From contig CM119265.1 in assembly GCA_051294375.1 (NCBI GenBank), positions 17,984,484 to 18,048,483 of the forward strand: a stretch of 64,000 nucleotides of DNA. Reading direction: 5' to 3'. The notes under the pieces were generated by a model. That model saw only the letters and a list, made by a program, of their open reading frames with translations, made no database searches and had not been told where the DNA came from. Positions 36,761-51,548 of this stretch are shown here, in pieces; positions within the stretch are counted from its first letter, which is position 1; every line of letters starts with the position of its first letter. The DNA is from Paraspadella gotoi (Eukaryota; Chaetognatha). Made by a program: the position numbers and the translations under genes.

Positions 36761-37362
36761 GGGGGGATTATTGGGAATTAAGGGAAGGCTGCTCGGTTGG
36801 ACGAAACGATTCAAGAAATCAGGAAAAGGTTTTGCGTAATTTTTTTTTTCTCGTAAATTACATATCATTAAATATGTTAGAATTATCAAGTTTATCATTT
36901 TTGTAAAATGGCATGCAACCCCCAATAATTATTTTTATTTTAAAAAAGTCACAGAAGTTATGCTAAGTTACGTATTATCAAACAAGACTGGCTGGATTTA
37001 ATAAAACTAATTGAGACTAAGTAGTGCTCCATGCAAATTGTTGAAAATCAATCACACACCGGGGAAAGGGTGATATAATATATAGAGTAGAGCCTAGGAA
37101 CTCTCTTGCCCCTTAGTAAGGGAGTGAGGCGATAGAGGTGAGGGAGAAGAGAAATCACGAGGCGAAAAAATGTGAAAGATGAAGCGAATTCACGCGGAAT
37201 CAAACTTCATGATTCTGCGGAGTTTTTCATCTTTGGTGAATGGCTGTCAGAGGAGCCCGCTTTTTCCTCCGCTTGCTCTTTTGTTTCCAAACGCCATCTC
37301 ATTTCAATAATGACCGTCGCAATCAGAGGCTCATACATTGAATATATTCCCCTCTCATTCCC

Positions 37363-37498
<136 letters not shown>

Positions 37499-37499
37499 A

Positions 37500-42486
<4,987 letters not shown>

Positions 42487-42757
42487 TCAGATGGCACTTT
42501 CTAGTTGCAAATTTTCCACGACCTGAGAGCCGCTGAGCAGGGCCGCGGTTTGGGATTTGGCCCCGACCGCGCATTTGGCCAGCTCGACGCGGTCCGCGTC
42601 GCGGGTCGCCACCGAATCCCTTCGACCTCCGTTGACGACCCTGTGGTTCTCCGAACTAGCGGTGCCATCGACGACGCCTCGGCGCGGCGGCGAGGCGTTG
42701 GTGAGCGGAGACGGCGTCGACGCCGCGACGACCGGCGCCGCCACCGTGGCGGCCCCG
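42487..42757 (-). CDS. Shaw: Probable C-terminal tail of the Shaw-like channel, in a shifted frame
   Basis: Directly beyond the annotated stop another frame is open for about 85 codons to TGA at 42487-42489. It uses varied, protein-like codons (for example SENHRVVNGG, DADRVELAKCAVGAKSQ) and ends in LQLESAI. It joins the channel frame if the six-base G run (C run on the plus strand at 42798-42803) has one base too many. The last residues S-A-I fit a class I PDZ-binding motif (S/T-x-hydrophobic). The alternative is that the channel really ends at 42758 and this is chance GC-rich open frame. Confidence 0.5.
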
Positions 42758-43595
42758 TTAACGCCTGCCGCCCGCCCCGCCGTCGCCCGCCCCTCCTCCC
42801 CCCGCCCTCGTCTCTGTCACGGCGGCGCCGTCCTCTTCGGGTTCCGGCACCACCGCTTCGACCTTCGCCCAATGGTTGTGCTCGTACTTCTTCTTGCCCT
42901 CTTTGGGCAACTTCAACCGGCTTTGCGCGTGTGAGTAGAAGAGGGTGAAATTGTTAGAGATGATGGGAATGGTCAGCGCGAGAACCAAGACGCCGCACAG
43001 GGCGCAGAGCGTGCCGACCACGTAGCCCAGGGTAGTCGTGGGGTAGGTATCCCCGTAGCCGACCGTGGTCATGGTCACTATGGCCCACCAAAACCCGATG
43101 GGTATGTTATCGAAGTATTTTGTCTGCGACCGCTCCGCGAAGTATATCAGCGAGGCGAAGATCACCACGCCCAGCATCAGGAATATGGTAAGCATCAGCA
43201 GCTCCCGGAAGGAGGCCTTGACGGCGTAGAGCAGGATCTTGAGGGCGCTGTACTGCCGCATGAGTTTGAAGATGCGGAAGATGCGGATGATACGGAGCAG
43301 GAGGATCGTCTTGAGGATGTTCATCGTTCCGCTGCCCGAGAGTTCCGGGTCGATGGCCAGGATGACCAGTTTCAGGTAGAGGGGCACCAACGCCAGGGCG
43401 TCGATGATGTTGAGGGGCGATTGGAAGAACTTGAGCTTGGAGGGGGAGAAGACGAAACGGAGACCCAGCTCGAAGGTGAAGAAGGCCGTGCAGATGTAGT
43501 CCACGTAGATGATGAACTCCTTCGGCTCGCTGCAGTCGGAGTAGTCCGCGTCGCAGATCTTCCGCTGCACCTTGGTCTCGTTGGCGGTGAGGTTG
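42758..43595 (-). CDS. Shaw: Shaw-like channel exon: S1-S2 loop, S2-S6, pore and proximal C-terminus
   Basis: Large 838-nt exon beginning after CGCAG (phase 2) and reading to TAA at 42758. It carries two N-glycosylation sequons, S2, S3 (NIIDALALVPLYLKL), S4 with Arg/Lys every third residue, the S4-S5 linker, S5, the pore helix and filter GFWWAIVTMTTVGYGD, and S6. After S6 come KLPKEGKKK and an acidic then Gly-rich tail. GC content rises sharply in the last 150 nt, where the frame breaks down into a Gly/Arg-rich stretch. I think the stop may come from a one-base error in a G run (see the tail entry). Confidence 0.94.
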
Positions 43596-46298
43596 CTGCG
43601 CGGTGGGGAGGTCGGGATTGGTGGGCGGGTGGGCGAGTGGGGACAAGTGATAGAGGTGGAAACAGAGTCGCGATCGAAAACTTAAGAGCTAAAACGGCTC
43701 AGTTAAACCGAACGATGATGCTAAAATTATTTGCGTGAAATTAAAGGGCCGGCATGCGAATTCGAAACGTTGAACCAACGGTAGCAATGAAGCATGGTAT
43801 TACTCTTACATACAAATTACTTTTCATTGGACATACGTAAAAGACTAATTTGTGGCGAATCCTAAATTCGCCTCCTGTATAGCTTGCTAAAACTCAGATC
43901 GTCCCATTGGCTTGGAGTTGGACAGCGAAGTACTCGTTCACCAACCGTTATTTGCGGGTTAAATCCCCTCACGGTCACGCTGAATAAAGTGTGATGGTGT
44001 CGGCATAAACACGCCATTGACATGGGATGGTCACTGCAGGTTAAGGCGTAGTGAAAGTTGCATACGAAAATTCTAAAAGTCAATTATGAACAACATACCA
44101 TCAGTGAACATTAATTTGTAAAAAAAATTAATTTTATGTTTTTTTATTTTCGCAGTAGGCTATATTTATATATAGTACTATCCTTATAAAATCGAAAAAT
44201 TTCAAAATAAGCTTTTCTTAATTTTGATTGCAGATTTGAATTCCTCGTCAAAAGTTGATAAAAGAAAATATAAATTATTTTTAAAAATTCTTTCATTAAG
44301 TGGGTTCAAAATTTAAAAAACTATATTTAATATATAAAAAGTTAATTTTCAGCTTAAAATATAGCTTTTTCTAATTTTTGACCCACTTAATAAAGGAATT
44401 TTTCAAAAAGAGTTATATTTCTATTTATCAACTTTTTATGACGAATCCAAATCTGCAAAAAAATCTTTAAAAAAACTGTTTTGAAATTTTAACATTTATT
44501 AGTTTAGTACTAGTATAAATATGGCCTACTGCGTAAATTGTAAAATTTATTCTAATTTTTTTTATTACATAAATGTTCATTAGTATAATGTTGTTCGTTC
44601 CTCACTTTTAGAATTTTAATTAAAGTTGAATTTAGGAATTTTACTACGCCTTACTGCAGGTCCAAAATCCTTGGCGCCAGCTGTCGGGAGATGCCTCACA
44701 CCCCAGGCATCACGCACGTTCCCCTGTTCCCATAGATTACTATTTTTTCTCTCCCTTTTCTCAATTCATTCCATCCACAATTTACCTATTTTTTTCACTT
44801 CCTCTTTATCCATCGCTCACCTGTAGAGATCAGTTTTTTGCTCTCGGAAATACGGATGCGTCTCCATCACGAAGGAGGCGATTGAGATGAGAACAAAGAA
44901 AAACGAGGTGAAGGCAAATACCTGTCAATTAACAGAGTGAGTTGAGCTCTTTCTTGAGTATTCACTAGTTCTCTATTTAATCTTTCTTTTTGTATTTTGA
45001 CAAAAAGCATTGCCAAAGGTTGCTGATAATTAAGTGATTCAAATATCCTGAATTGTCATTAGTTAGCAAGTTTCTCACTATCATTAAAGTTTTAAGCCCA
45101 CCATAAAGTGAAACTCGCCAATTTCTCTTTTCGACCTTACTTTTGCAGATTTGGAAGTGGATGGCTCTTCGAGGAATTTCCAGCAATCGGGTTGGTAGCG
45201 TTCCCAACAGGTCATTCGCCGCCGCATCTCAGCCAGTTCTTCGGGTGTAGGTTCCACGGGCGGGCCCCCTGTCGGACGAATCGGGGAAAGTTCGTTGTCA
45301 ACTTGAGATAAGGACACTTTCGATACGAAACGGGGGTTCGGAGTGCAATGGATGTCTGGGTTTGGGGGGTTTAGAGCCAGAGCCTCGTTTTCCCGAAATA
45401 ACTTCGATGCTCGGTGAAAAATATTTTGATCTTTTACGACAAAGTTTCAAATATCTTCGGAGATAGCGAAAGAAAAACGGACAAATGGACAGAAGTAGGA
45501 TTGACACTTGATGCAGAAATCGTTGTTCTTTGATCATTTCGTCATTCGTGTATTTAATGAAAGTCATTGGGTTATGGATTCATGCACTTATTAAAAAGTT
45601 GAATAAATCCCAAACGTCGAGGATAGGATTCTTTAAATTCGTTGGAAAGAATGTTTTGAAGCAGACCTGCATGCTTTCTTATTTTATTGATTAATTTTTT
45701 TTCTTTTGATAGATTAAAAAATAAACAAGCCGCATGACAAAGTCGATTATGATCTCGATTGCCTTTTGTTTCACGGTTTATCAGATGCAACTCAACCGCT
45801 CATCTTTTCAAAGTACGTCGGTTAATACAGTTGGTTGTTAACCATTGAAACTTCTCTCTTAAATTTTAAGAGTTACTTGAAAGAACAATTAAAATATAGA
45901 ATTAAATGAAAACGACAAAAGACGTCATCTTGATGCATAATAAGTATTACATGAAATAATCAATGGCTTACGTTCAAAATATTAAACCTTGGTACCTATG
46001 ATAGGAGCCACAATTTTTTGGAACATTACACTGAAAGCGCGTTCTCTCTCGCCTTTCTCACTTCGAGAAAAAGATTAGAGCGGAAAGTAGCAGGCTACGA
46101 AAGTGGGACACGAAAAGAAGGTAAGTACGTCAACCACCTGTTGATTTATTCCCAAGGATACCATTATTTCCGTATTCGTTCTTATTATCCCCTTCTCCCG
46201 TCCACTGCATCACATTAAAAATCGGGGCTAAAGAGTGATTTTCAAGGAAGGAAGATTAGTAACGTGATGGGGAGTGATATGAGTGAAATGTCTAATGA

Positions 46299-46394
<96 letters not shown>

Positions 46395-47223
46395 TAGTGA
46401 CAAATTCCTCTCCATTGGCAATTCAAGAGAAAGATTTTTACTACACCGCAGTCACTTTAATTACGTTTTCAGAGCTACCTCCTTTTGAAGATTAAAGCAA
46501 TTTAGATTATTAAAATAAAAATCCCATTACTACTTTCATCCTTAAACGCCCATCATCCCGACTTAATTTCATCCCTCGTCCATTTTCTCAGCCTCCACCT
46601 CCGCCCACACCTTCGATGTCTTCGTCGAGCTCCGCGAGGGTCTTCTGAGCGTCTCTAAAGGCGGTGTAGGTGTTCCAGCAACAGGGCTCGATCATCTCTT
46701 CTTCGATGCCCCAAAAGTCCAGTTCTCTCTTGATCACCGACCCGCAGATGTCCAAGGGGGCGTGGAGCTCGCCTTTTTTGGGGTGAGGGGACAGGGAGGG
46801 GGTAGAATTGAGCGGGAGGGATATTCATTGGTGGAATCGGGATGGAAGAGGCCGAGTTGAAGAAAATAAAAATGCACTGGTCAATAAAGAAAAATGGAAA
46901 AGAAAAGAGAAATGAAAAAAATGACTTAAAAAAAATAAACTAATAAAAGTGTAAAAAAGCAGACAAACGAAGACCCCCCCCCAAAGAAACATAAACCAAA
47001 AAGGCAAACCCCCCCCCCCAAAAAAAAAAATAATAATTCGGTCACCGGTTCGATAAAAGGCCATGACCATGGAGAAGACCCCCGGATGTCGGTCGTAGAA
47101 GAAAGAATGCACGTTCCGGTCCTCGGCCGCTTTGGCCAAGCGCGTCCCCGGAAGGGACAGCAGCGTCGCCCGGAACGTTTGATGCGCCGTGCCGCCGACG
47201 TTGACCACCACCTTGTCCGCATC
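42758..47223 (-). CDS. Shaw: Shaw/Kv3 (KCNC)-type voltage-gated potassium channel, five-exon core
   Basis: Pore-forming alpha subunit of a delayed-rectifier potassium channel, expected in the plasma membrane as a tetramer. Joining exons 47223-47046, 46772-46611, 45268-45141, 44921-44821 and 43595-42758 gives 1,407 nt, that is 468 residues plus stop, with every GT-AG junction in phase. Counting from the first exon shown: T1 domain 1-115 with the HX5CX20CC zinc motif (H63, C69, C90-C91) typical of Kv2-Kv4; S1 about 157-177; S2 217-239; S3 250-271; S4 with R291, R294, R297, K300 and R303; pore TTVGYGD 366-372; S6 380-406. Family wording such as DRHPGVF, YRTG-LH and EPCCW points to Kv3/Shaw. N-L-T and N-E-T at 191-197 are glycosylation sequons in the S1-S2 loop. 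The first proline of the S6 PVP hinge is replaced (T398-I-P). Both ends probably extend further (separate entries). Confidence 0.95.
43905..44032 (+). repeat. Possible tRNA-derived SINE fragment next to the fold-back element
   Basis: TGGCTTGGAGTTGG (43908-43921) resembles a polymerase III A box with a short insertion. GGGTTAAATCCCC (43956-43968) resembles a B box one base short, about 35 bp downstream. The GC-balanced segment that follows, up to 44032, differs from the AT-rich surroundings. No poly-A tail or target duplication was seen, so this is tentative. Confidence 0.25.
44042..44652. mobile_element. 611-bp fold-back (long terminal inverted repeat) DNA element in a channel intron
   Basis: The two halves are imperfect reverse complements along almost their whole length. 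Paired landmarks are TAAGGCGTAGT at 44042 with ACTACGCCTT at 44643-44652, AAAATTCTAAAAGT with its complement near 44608-44623, and GCAGTAGGCTATATTTATA with its complement near 44515-44535. The element is bounded by an exact 9-bp direct repeat ACTGCAGGT (44033-44041 and 44653-44661), read as a target-site duplication. It has no coding capacity. Long inverted repeats plus a 9-bp duplication resemble non-autonomous Mutator-like elements; an 8-bp hAT-type duplication is the alternative. It lies between the S1 exon and the S2-S6 exon. Confidence 0.75.
44821..44921 (-). CDS. Shaw: Shaw-like channel exon: S1 helix
   Basis: 101-nt exon, acceptor TTGACAG (phase 0) and donor ACAG|GTGAGC (phase 2). It encodes VFAFTSFFFVLISIASFVMET (transmembrane S1) and HPYFRE, the usual start of the S1-S2 loop. 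The exon is too short to stand out as an open frame by itself; it was placed by phase and by family position between the neighbouring exons. Confidence 0.92.
45141..45268 (-). CDS. Shaw: Shaw-like channel exon: T1-S1 linker
   Basis: 128-nt exon between acceptor GACAG (phase 1) and a consensus donor AAA|GTAAGG (phase 0). It encodes a Pro/Glu-rich stretch, then CWERYQPDCWKFLEEPSTS, the counterpart of the conserved Kv segment W-Q-P-K-I-W-x-L-F-E-E-P that leads into S1. The upstream intron (45269-46610, 1,342 nt) contains an uninterrupted (GA)n array. Confidence 0.9.
46305..46391 (+). repeat. (GA)n microsatellite inside a channel intron
   Basis: Uninterrupted array in the intron between the T1 and linker exons. 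The channel's pre-mRNA would carry it as a (UC)n tract, the type of sequence bound by polypyrimidine-tract proteins. Confidence 0.95.
46611..46772 (-). CDS. Shaw: Shaw-like channel exon: T1 domain, second half with zinc motif
   Basis: 162-nt exon, phase 1 at both ends. It completes the T1 domain: H-A-P-L-D-I-C followed twenty residues later by CC gives the HX5CX20CC zinc site shared by Kv2, Kv3 and Kv4 channels but absent from Shaker. FWGIEE and EPCCWNTY are Kv3-like. The donor used is GAAG|GTGTGG at 46611. A second GT eight codon positions on (GGAG|GTGGAG) is an alternative, and the unspliced frame stops soon after. Confidence 0.92.
47046..47223 (-). CDS. Shaw: Shaw-like channel exon: T1 domain, first half
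   Basis: 178-nt exon. The acceptor is CCTACAG before 47223 (phase 0) and the donor is G|GTGAC after 47046 (phase 1). It encodes VVVNVGGTAHQTF through FYDRHPGVF to YRTG, the start of the Kv tetramerisation domain. The reading frame stays open into the intron on both sides, so limits rest on splice consensus and family alignment. The 273-nt intron that follows contains C9/A10-type homopolymers. Confidence 0.93.
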
Positions 47224-47643
47224 CTGTAGGATGGATGGAGATCATGTTTTATTGTAAAATCGGCGGACAGAATATATTCAACACTCAACGAATTGACGAT
47301 TCAGCGAAATTAATTTGAATTTTTCAAAGGTTTTGGTTTTCAAAGGTTATCTGCTGAAAAAGGGAACGAAAAATTAAAGTCTGAATTTAAACCAACATTT
47401 AATCTAATACATTATAACGTTCGCAATCTAATTACGTAATTTTTATAAAATATTTAATCCCGTTTGAAATTTGTGAAAAGAGTAAAAAAACAAACAAACA
47501 AACTGTAGAAAATAGAGGATAAGGCATAACATTCAACACAAACGAAAAAAACAACAAATGCGTGTACATTTGCAGCGCTCCAATGTGATTTGCATCGTTT
47601 TTTCAAAATCGGGCCAATTGGCCGAAACAAAAGAGAATCTCAC

Positions 47644-48039
47644 ATGCAAGGGTGCCTCCGGTTCTAGGTTTCCGGCTGGGAAGACCTTCCTTGATGAGAC
47701 AGACGGCTTCTTCGGATTGTTCGGGTCCGCGCTGCCTTGTTTCGTTTTCAACTGGGAATACGGGGCTGGATGGAGATATGGGNNNNNNNNNNNNNNNNNN
47801 NNNNNNNNNNNNNNNNNNNNNNNNNNNNNNNNNNNNNNNNNNNNNNNNNNNNNNNNNNNNNNNNNNNNNNNNNNNNNNNNNNNNNNNNNNNNNNNNNNNN
47901 NNNNNNNNNNNNNNNNNNNNNNNNNNNNNNNNNNNNNNNNNNNNNNNNNNNNNNNNNNNNNNNNNNNNNNNNNNNNNNNNNNNNNNNNNNNNNNNNNNNN
48001 NNNNNNNNNNNNNNNNNNNNNNNNGGGGGGGGGAACCAT
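47644..48039 (-). CDS. Shaw: Probable N-terminal exon of the Shaw-like channel, interrupted by a gap
   Basis: A minus-strand frame starts at ATG 48039 (MVPPP), enters a 242-N gap (48024-47783) and continues as YSQLKTKQGSADPN, then APLH, up to a good donor CAT|GTGAGA at 47644. The donor phase (0) matches the acceptor phase of the first T1 exon at 47223, leaving a 420-nt intron. Kv3 proteins usually carry a variable N-terminal segment before the T1 domain, as here. The start codon is uncertain because the gap length and content are unknown. Confidence 0.55.
47783..48024. other. Assembly gap, 242 N, inside the channel N-terminal exon
   Basis: Bordered by a G9 run on the right. It hides part of the probable N-terminal coding sequence. 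Confidence 0.99.
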
Positions 48040-49499
48040 GAATCGAGACGGAATGTATATCGTATTGAAACTAATCGGACGAACGCTCTCGTAAGTTTAT
48101 AAGGTAAAAAAAATACCGTGTAATAATCTAGAAAGCTTTGAATATATGATTAAATTACATTTGAATCCGTTTATATATTTGTATTTTTTTTTTCTTTCAA
48201 TGACAATATGACGCCATAGAACTTACCTACTTTATTCGTATGTTTTTTAGACCTTTTGCGTCTGACGGGGGGAACATAAATTGGGTGGGAAATCATGGTA
48301 CGAAATTTTGCGATGTATAAATTTAAAACACAAACAAAAAAAAAGAAAATGCTTAAAAAATTTTGATATTTCGTAATTTCTAATAGTTTTAAGCGAAAGT
48401 TTCGGCAGCGAGCGCCAATTGATTTAGCTGTCAATAACCAACAAAAATAATAGAAGGTTCCCGAAAAGAAAATAAACACTGTGAAGGAGAAAACAAAAGA
48501 ACCTGGTTGATTTTGTGGAAGAAAAGGGAGCTACAAGTGTTTACGTTTGTGACTACGCTTTTAGTCACGGTCGTTCTCGCCACTCAATCTTGAAAATTAT
48601 ATTTTATGTCGGATGGTATTATAATTTATAAAATATTTAAGTTAAGAGTCGTTCTTTAATCATACCTTTTTTATATAAATACAAATTTAGTTAAAAAACA
48701 AATTAGCAACTTAGCAATTTAAGCAAAGATAGTATCGAAATAAAAAATAAAAATGATACAAAAATTTAGAATACAAACGAATACTATATTATAAATAATT
48801 ATAAAAATATTAAAATATGTACTAATCTTTTAAAAAATTTGATGAAAGATACTTTTAGCCGTGATAAACTAAGAACCGCCTCTTTTGTTTTCGCTATTAT
48901 AAAAAAAAAAATGTTTGCAATTTTACTTGTTTACCAGTCCTCTTATAAACTCTAACAATATCATAATCATTTCAAACATACTGTTTAAACTACAAACGAT
49001 AAAGGAAACAACGTTTCATGGGAATATTGAAAGAATTGAAAACGATGCTCAAGCGGCCGAAATGAGTTCGGCTAATTTTCAACTTAAAAGGAAGGAATTC
49101 AAACCAGAGGCTTTGCTCCCAATAGAAAAATAAAAGAAGAAAAAAAAAAAGACTAAAAATCGATAGAATTTGGCCAAAACGGGGAATTTGTACCAAAAGC
49201 TTTTAGGCTTAAAGGCTTTTAGGCTTTTATTGCCCGTAGAAATTTAATCATTTCTATCGCGTGTTTAATTATACCCATGGTGTTTTTTCGACGATTATTT
49301 TGAGATATTTTTATTCGTTTTATTCATGATTTTAAAGAAAGAGTTAAAAGGGCGTAGGCGTCGCTGCCCTCCACCGTTAAAGAGAATTGCATGTGATTCT
49401 ACGAGTAGATTCAACATTTAATTATAATTGTAGAATTATAAGACGACTTTTTTCAACATCATCGCCTTCAAAATTGCCAAATTGCCAAATCCTCGGGCT
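48040..49499. other. AT-rich sequence upstream of the channel gene
   Basis: Would contain the channel promoter if 48039 is its start codon. I see no TATA, CCAAT or CpG-rich core here, so a further upstream exon is possible. Confidence 0.5.
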
Positions 49500-49531
49500 T
49501 GGTAATGGTAATGGTAATGGTAATGGTATGG
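49500..49531 (+). repeat. TGGTAA hexanucleotide repeat
   Basis: Five near-perfect copies of GGTAAT immediately before the pyrimidine tract and acceptor of the candidate exon at 49580. Confidence 0.8.
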
Positions 49532-49579
49532 GTATCTCTCTCTCGCTCTCTCTTTTTTGTACTTAGACCGCCTCTACAG

Positions 49580-49962
49580 CTCGTTTTACCAGGAACGGGC
49601 ATGACGATTCCGAAAGGATTGCCCGGTCTCCTGGTTCCGTGCATCATGTTGGACAGGGCGGCGGGAATGATAAAAACGATGACGGCTACGTCGCTTACGG
49701 TCACGACGACGACGATGAAGAGAACGAGGACGTCCCGGCCCAAACTCCGCCGGCGATGACGGTGACGTCGACGCGTCGTCCGCAAACGGCGCGACGCGTC
49801 ACCACCCATGGAGACGGCGACGTTTCGGCGCCGTCCTCATGGCGCCATTTCGAGACGGCGTCGAGAATATCGGCGACGCCCGAGACCGGTGGAAGACGAG
49901 GGTGCATCGGAAGAGTGGGCTGTTACGAGGGTGGGCTGTTACTGCTGACTGCGGGGTGGTAG
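49580..49962 (+). CDS. Candidate terminal exon, Asp/Gly-rich protein of unknown family
   Basis: A pyrimidine tract and CTCTACAG precede 49580. The phase-1 frame is open for 127 codons to TAG after 49959. It encodes RFTRNGHDDSERIARSPGS, then a Gly/Asn/Asp/His-rich acidic part (GQGGGNDKNDDGYVAYGH, DDDDEENEDVPAQTPP), then a Thr/Arg-rich region. GC and CpG content rise exactly over this segment and fall at both ends, as in the channel exons. Two other frames are also fairly open because of the ACG/GAC triplets. No homologue recognised and no partner exon found. Confidence 0.42.
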
Positions 49963-50404
49963 AGAGTGGATTGGTAGGGTGCGAGGTAGTAGCCGTCAGT
50001 GAAAAAAAGGACTGTTTTCGGAAACAGTTGACTCGCGCCTTTTTTATTGAGTTAATTCGATTTCCACGACGTCAGTCAGGCGCGTGGTTGCATCCGTTGG
50101 GTTGCGTTTGCGTGCGTTTAAAATTGTTTTCTTCTTTTTTCGTTTTCGTGAAATAGTTTGTTTTTGGCTGCATTTTTAATTTCTTTACAGGCGTTATAAG
50201 CTAAGTTATATGACGAAAGCTTAGTGTGTTAACCTTTTTACGTGTGCGTTTCTTTTTTAATCTACGTTCGAAATTAGCAAATATAGTCGATTTTTGAATA
50301 AGAAAGATGTGGTTTGTACCATTTGATTTTTTTTTTTTTTTCATGAGAAATTTGCAAGAGCAACGCAGCATTTCCATGAGAAGAATAATAACGGAGGATG
50401 GAAG

Positions 50405-50518
50405 ATGGCGACGTCGGGAATGACGATGCGTTCTCGGCTGAAAGAACCAAGCAACAGAAAATGCTTCTTTTTTTTACAAAACTTGTACAGTTTTGCCTCC
50501 GTGAACAATATGCGTTGA
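50405..50518 (+). CDS. Short ORF with YY1-like start context
   Basis: ATG at 50405 sits in AAGATGGCGAC, a sequence that resembles a YY1 site overlapping a start codon, common at animal gene starts. The frame encodes 37 residues beginning MATSGMTMRSRLKEPSNRK and stops at TGA 50516-50518. No splice donor with good consensus was found before the stop. It could be a small protein, an upstream ORF or chance. Confidence 0.2.
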   Translation: MATSGMTMRSRLKEPSNRKCFFFLQNLYSFASVNNMR

Positions 50519-51344
50519 TTCAGCCTACGTAAATAAAAGCTGACGACTGGGGACCGTGTTTTAATCGGAACTGAAATACTAAATACGACATTTGAATTAG
50601 GAAGAAATAATAGTCAGAAAGAGTCATAAAATGAGAAGAGATGAAAGCTTAAATGATTATTATTTCACAAAAAAATCTTTCTTCTGGCGAAATTCAGACG
50701 GACTTAAAGAGGGTCAAAAACCCATCAAACAAACGGAGAGAGAATCAGACAAACAATATTTCACGGGTCTTTGCATCCGAATTGAATTGTGTTTGTTTGC
50801 TTGGTTGCGGTGAAGTTGTTTTTGTAGATAGACGGCGCTGGTCAAAGTGGACGTTTACAGTGGGACGAATTTGTGTTGTATCGTGAGAGAGAGAGAGAGA
50901 GTAGAGAGAAGAGGGAAGAGAGGAGAGAGAGAAGAGAGAAGAGAGGAGAGAGAGCAGCCTGTGTGATAGAAGAGAGAGGATGGTGAGACCAGAGTTGGGA
51001 CAGGAAGACTGCCAGACGACGAGGACCAAGGAGGATGAAAAGGAGGAAAAGGAAGAGGAAGAGCGGAGGATGAAGGAAAATAAGGAAAGAGAGAAAGGAA
51101 AAGAAAACAAAGGAAAAGAAAGGTTTGCAGAATTAATGACAGCACGGATGAGGAAAGGAGAAAAGAAAAGAAACAATTTTTTTATTTTAAGTTTATTTTT
51201 GAAAGGTGTGAATTATCAGCCGACACATTCAGGTTACAGATAGGGACAAAGTCATTTAAGCTCGTTATTTGTCAGTCCATAACCTTTTGCAGCCTCCGTT
51301 GTACAAAAGTGCGTCTTCCGTCTCTCTCTCTCTTCTCTCTCTCT

Positions 51345-51381
<37 letters not shown>

Positions 51382-51548
51382 CTTCTCTCTCTCTTCTCTC
51401 TCTCTCTTCTCTCTCTTGCTCTCTCTTCCGTATTTTCGCGACTCGTTTGCTCCTCCCCCTCTTGGAATGCCCTTGCGTCGCAAGGCCTCCAATCTCTCTT
51501 CAACGTCGCGAAGAAGCGAGTCTGACGACCTCCGACGTTGACCTCGGA

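Noticed and set aside
44042-44652. Reading the inverted repeat as a structural RNA gene
   Set aside because: The exact 9-bp flanking duplication and paired termini fit a transposon better.
48915-49133. 72-codon plus-strand frame ending in a charged segment
   Set aside because: AT-rich, no splice site, ends in an A-rich tract; cannot be told from chance.
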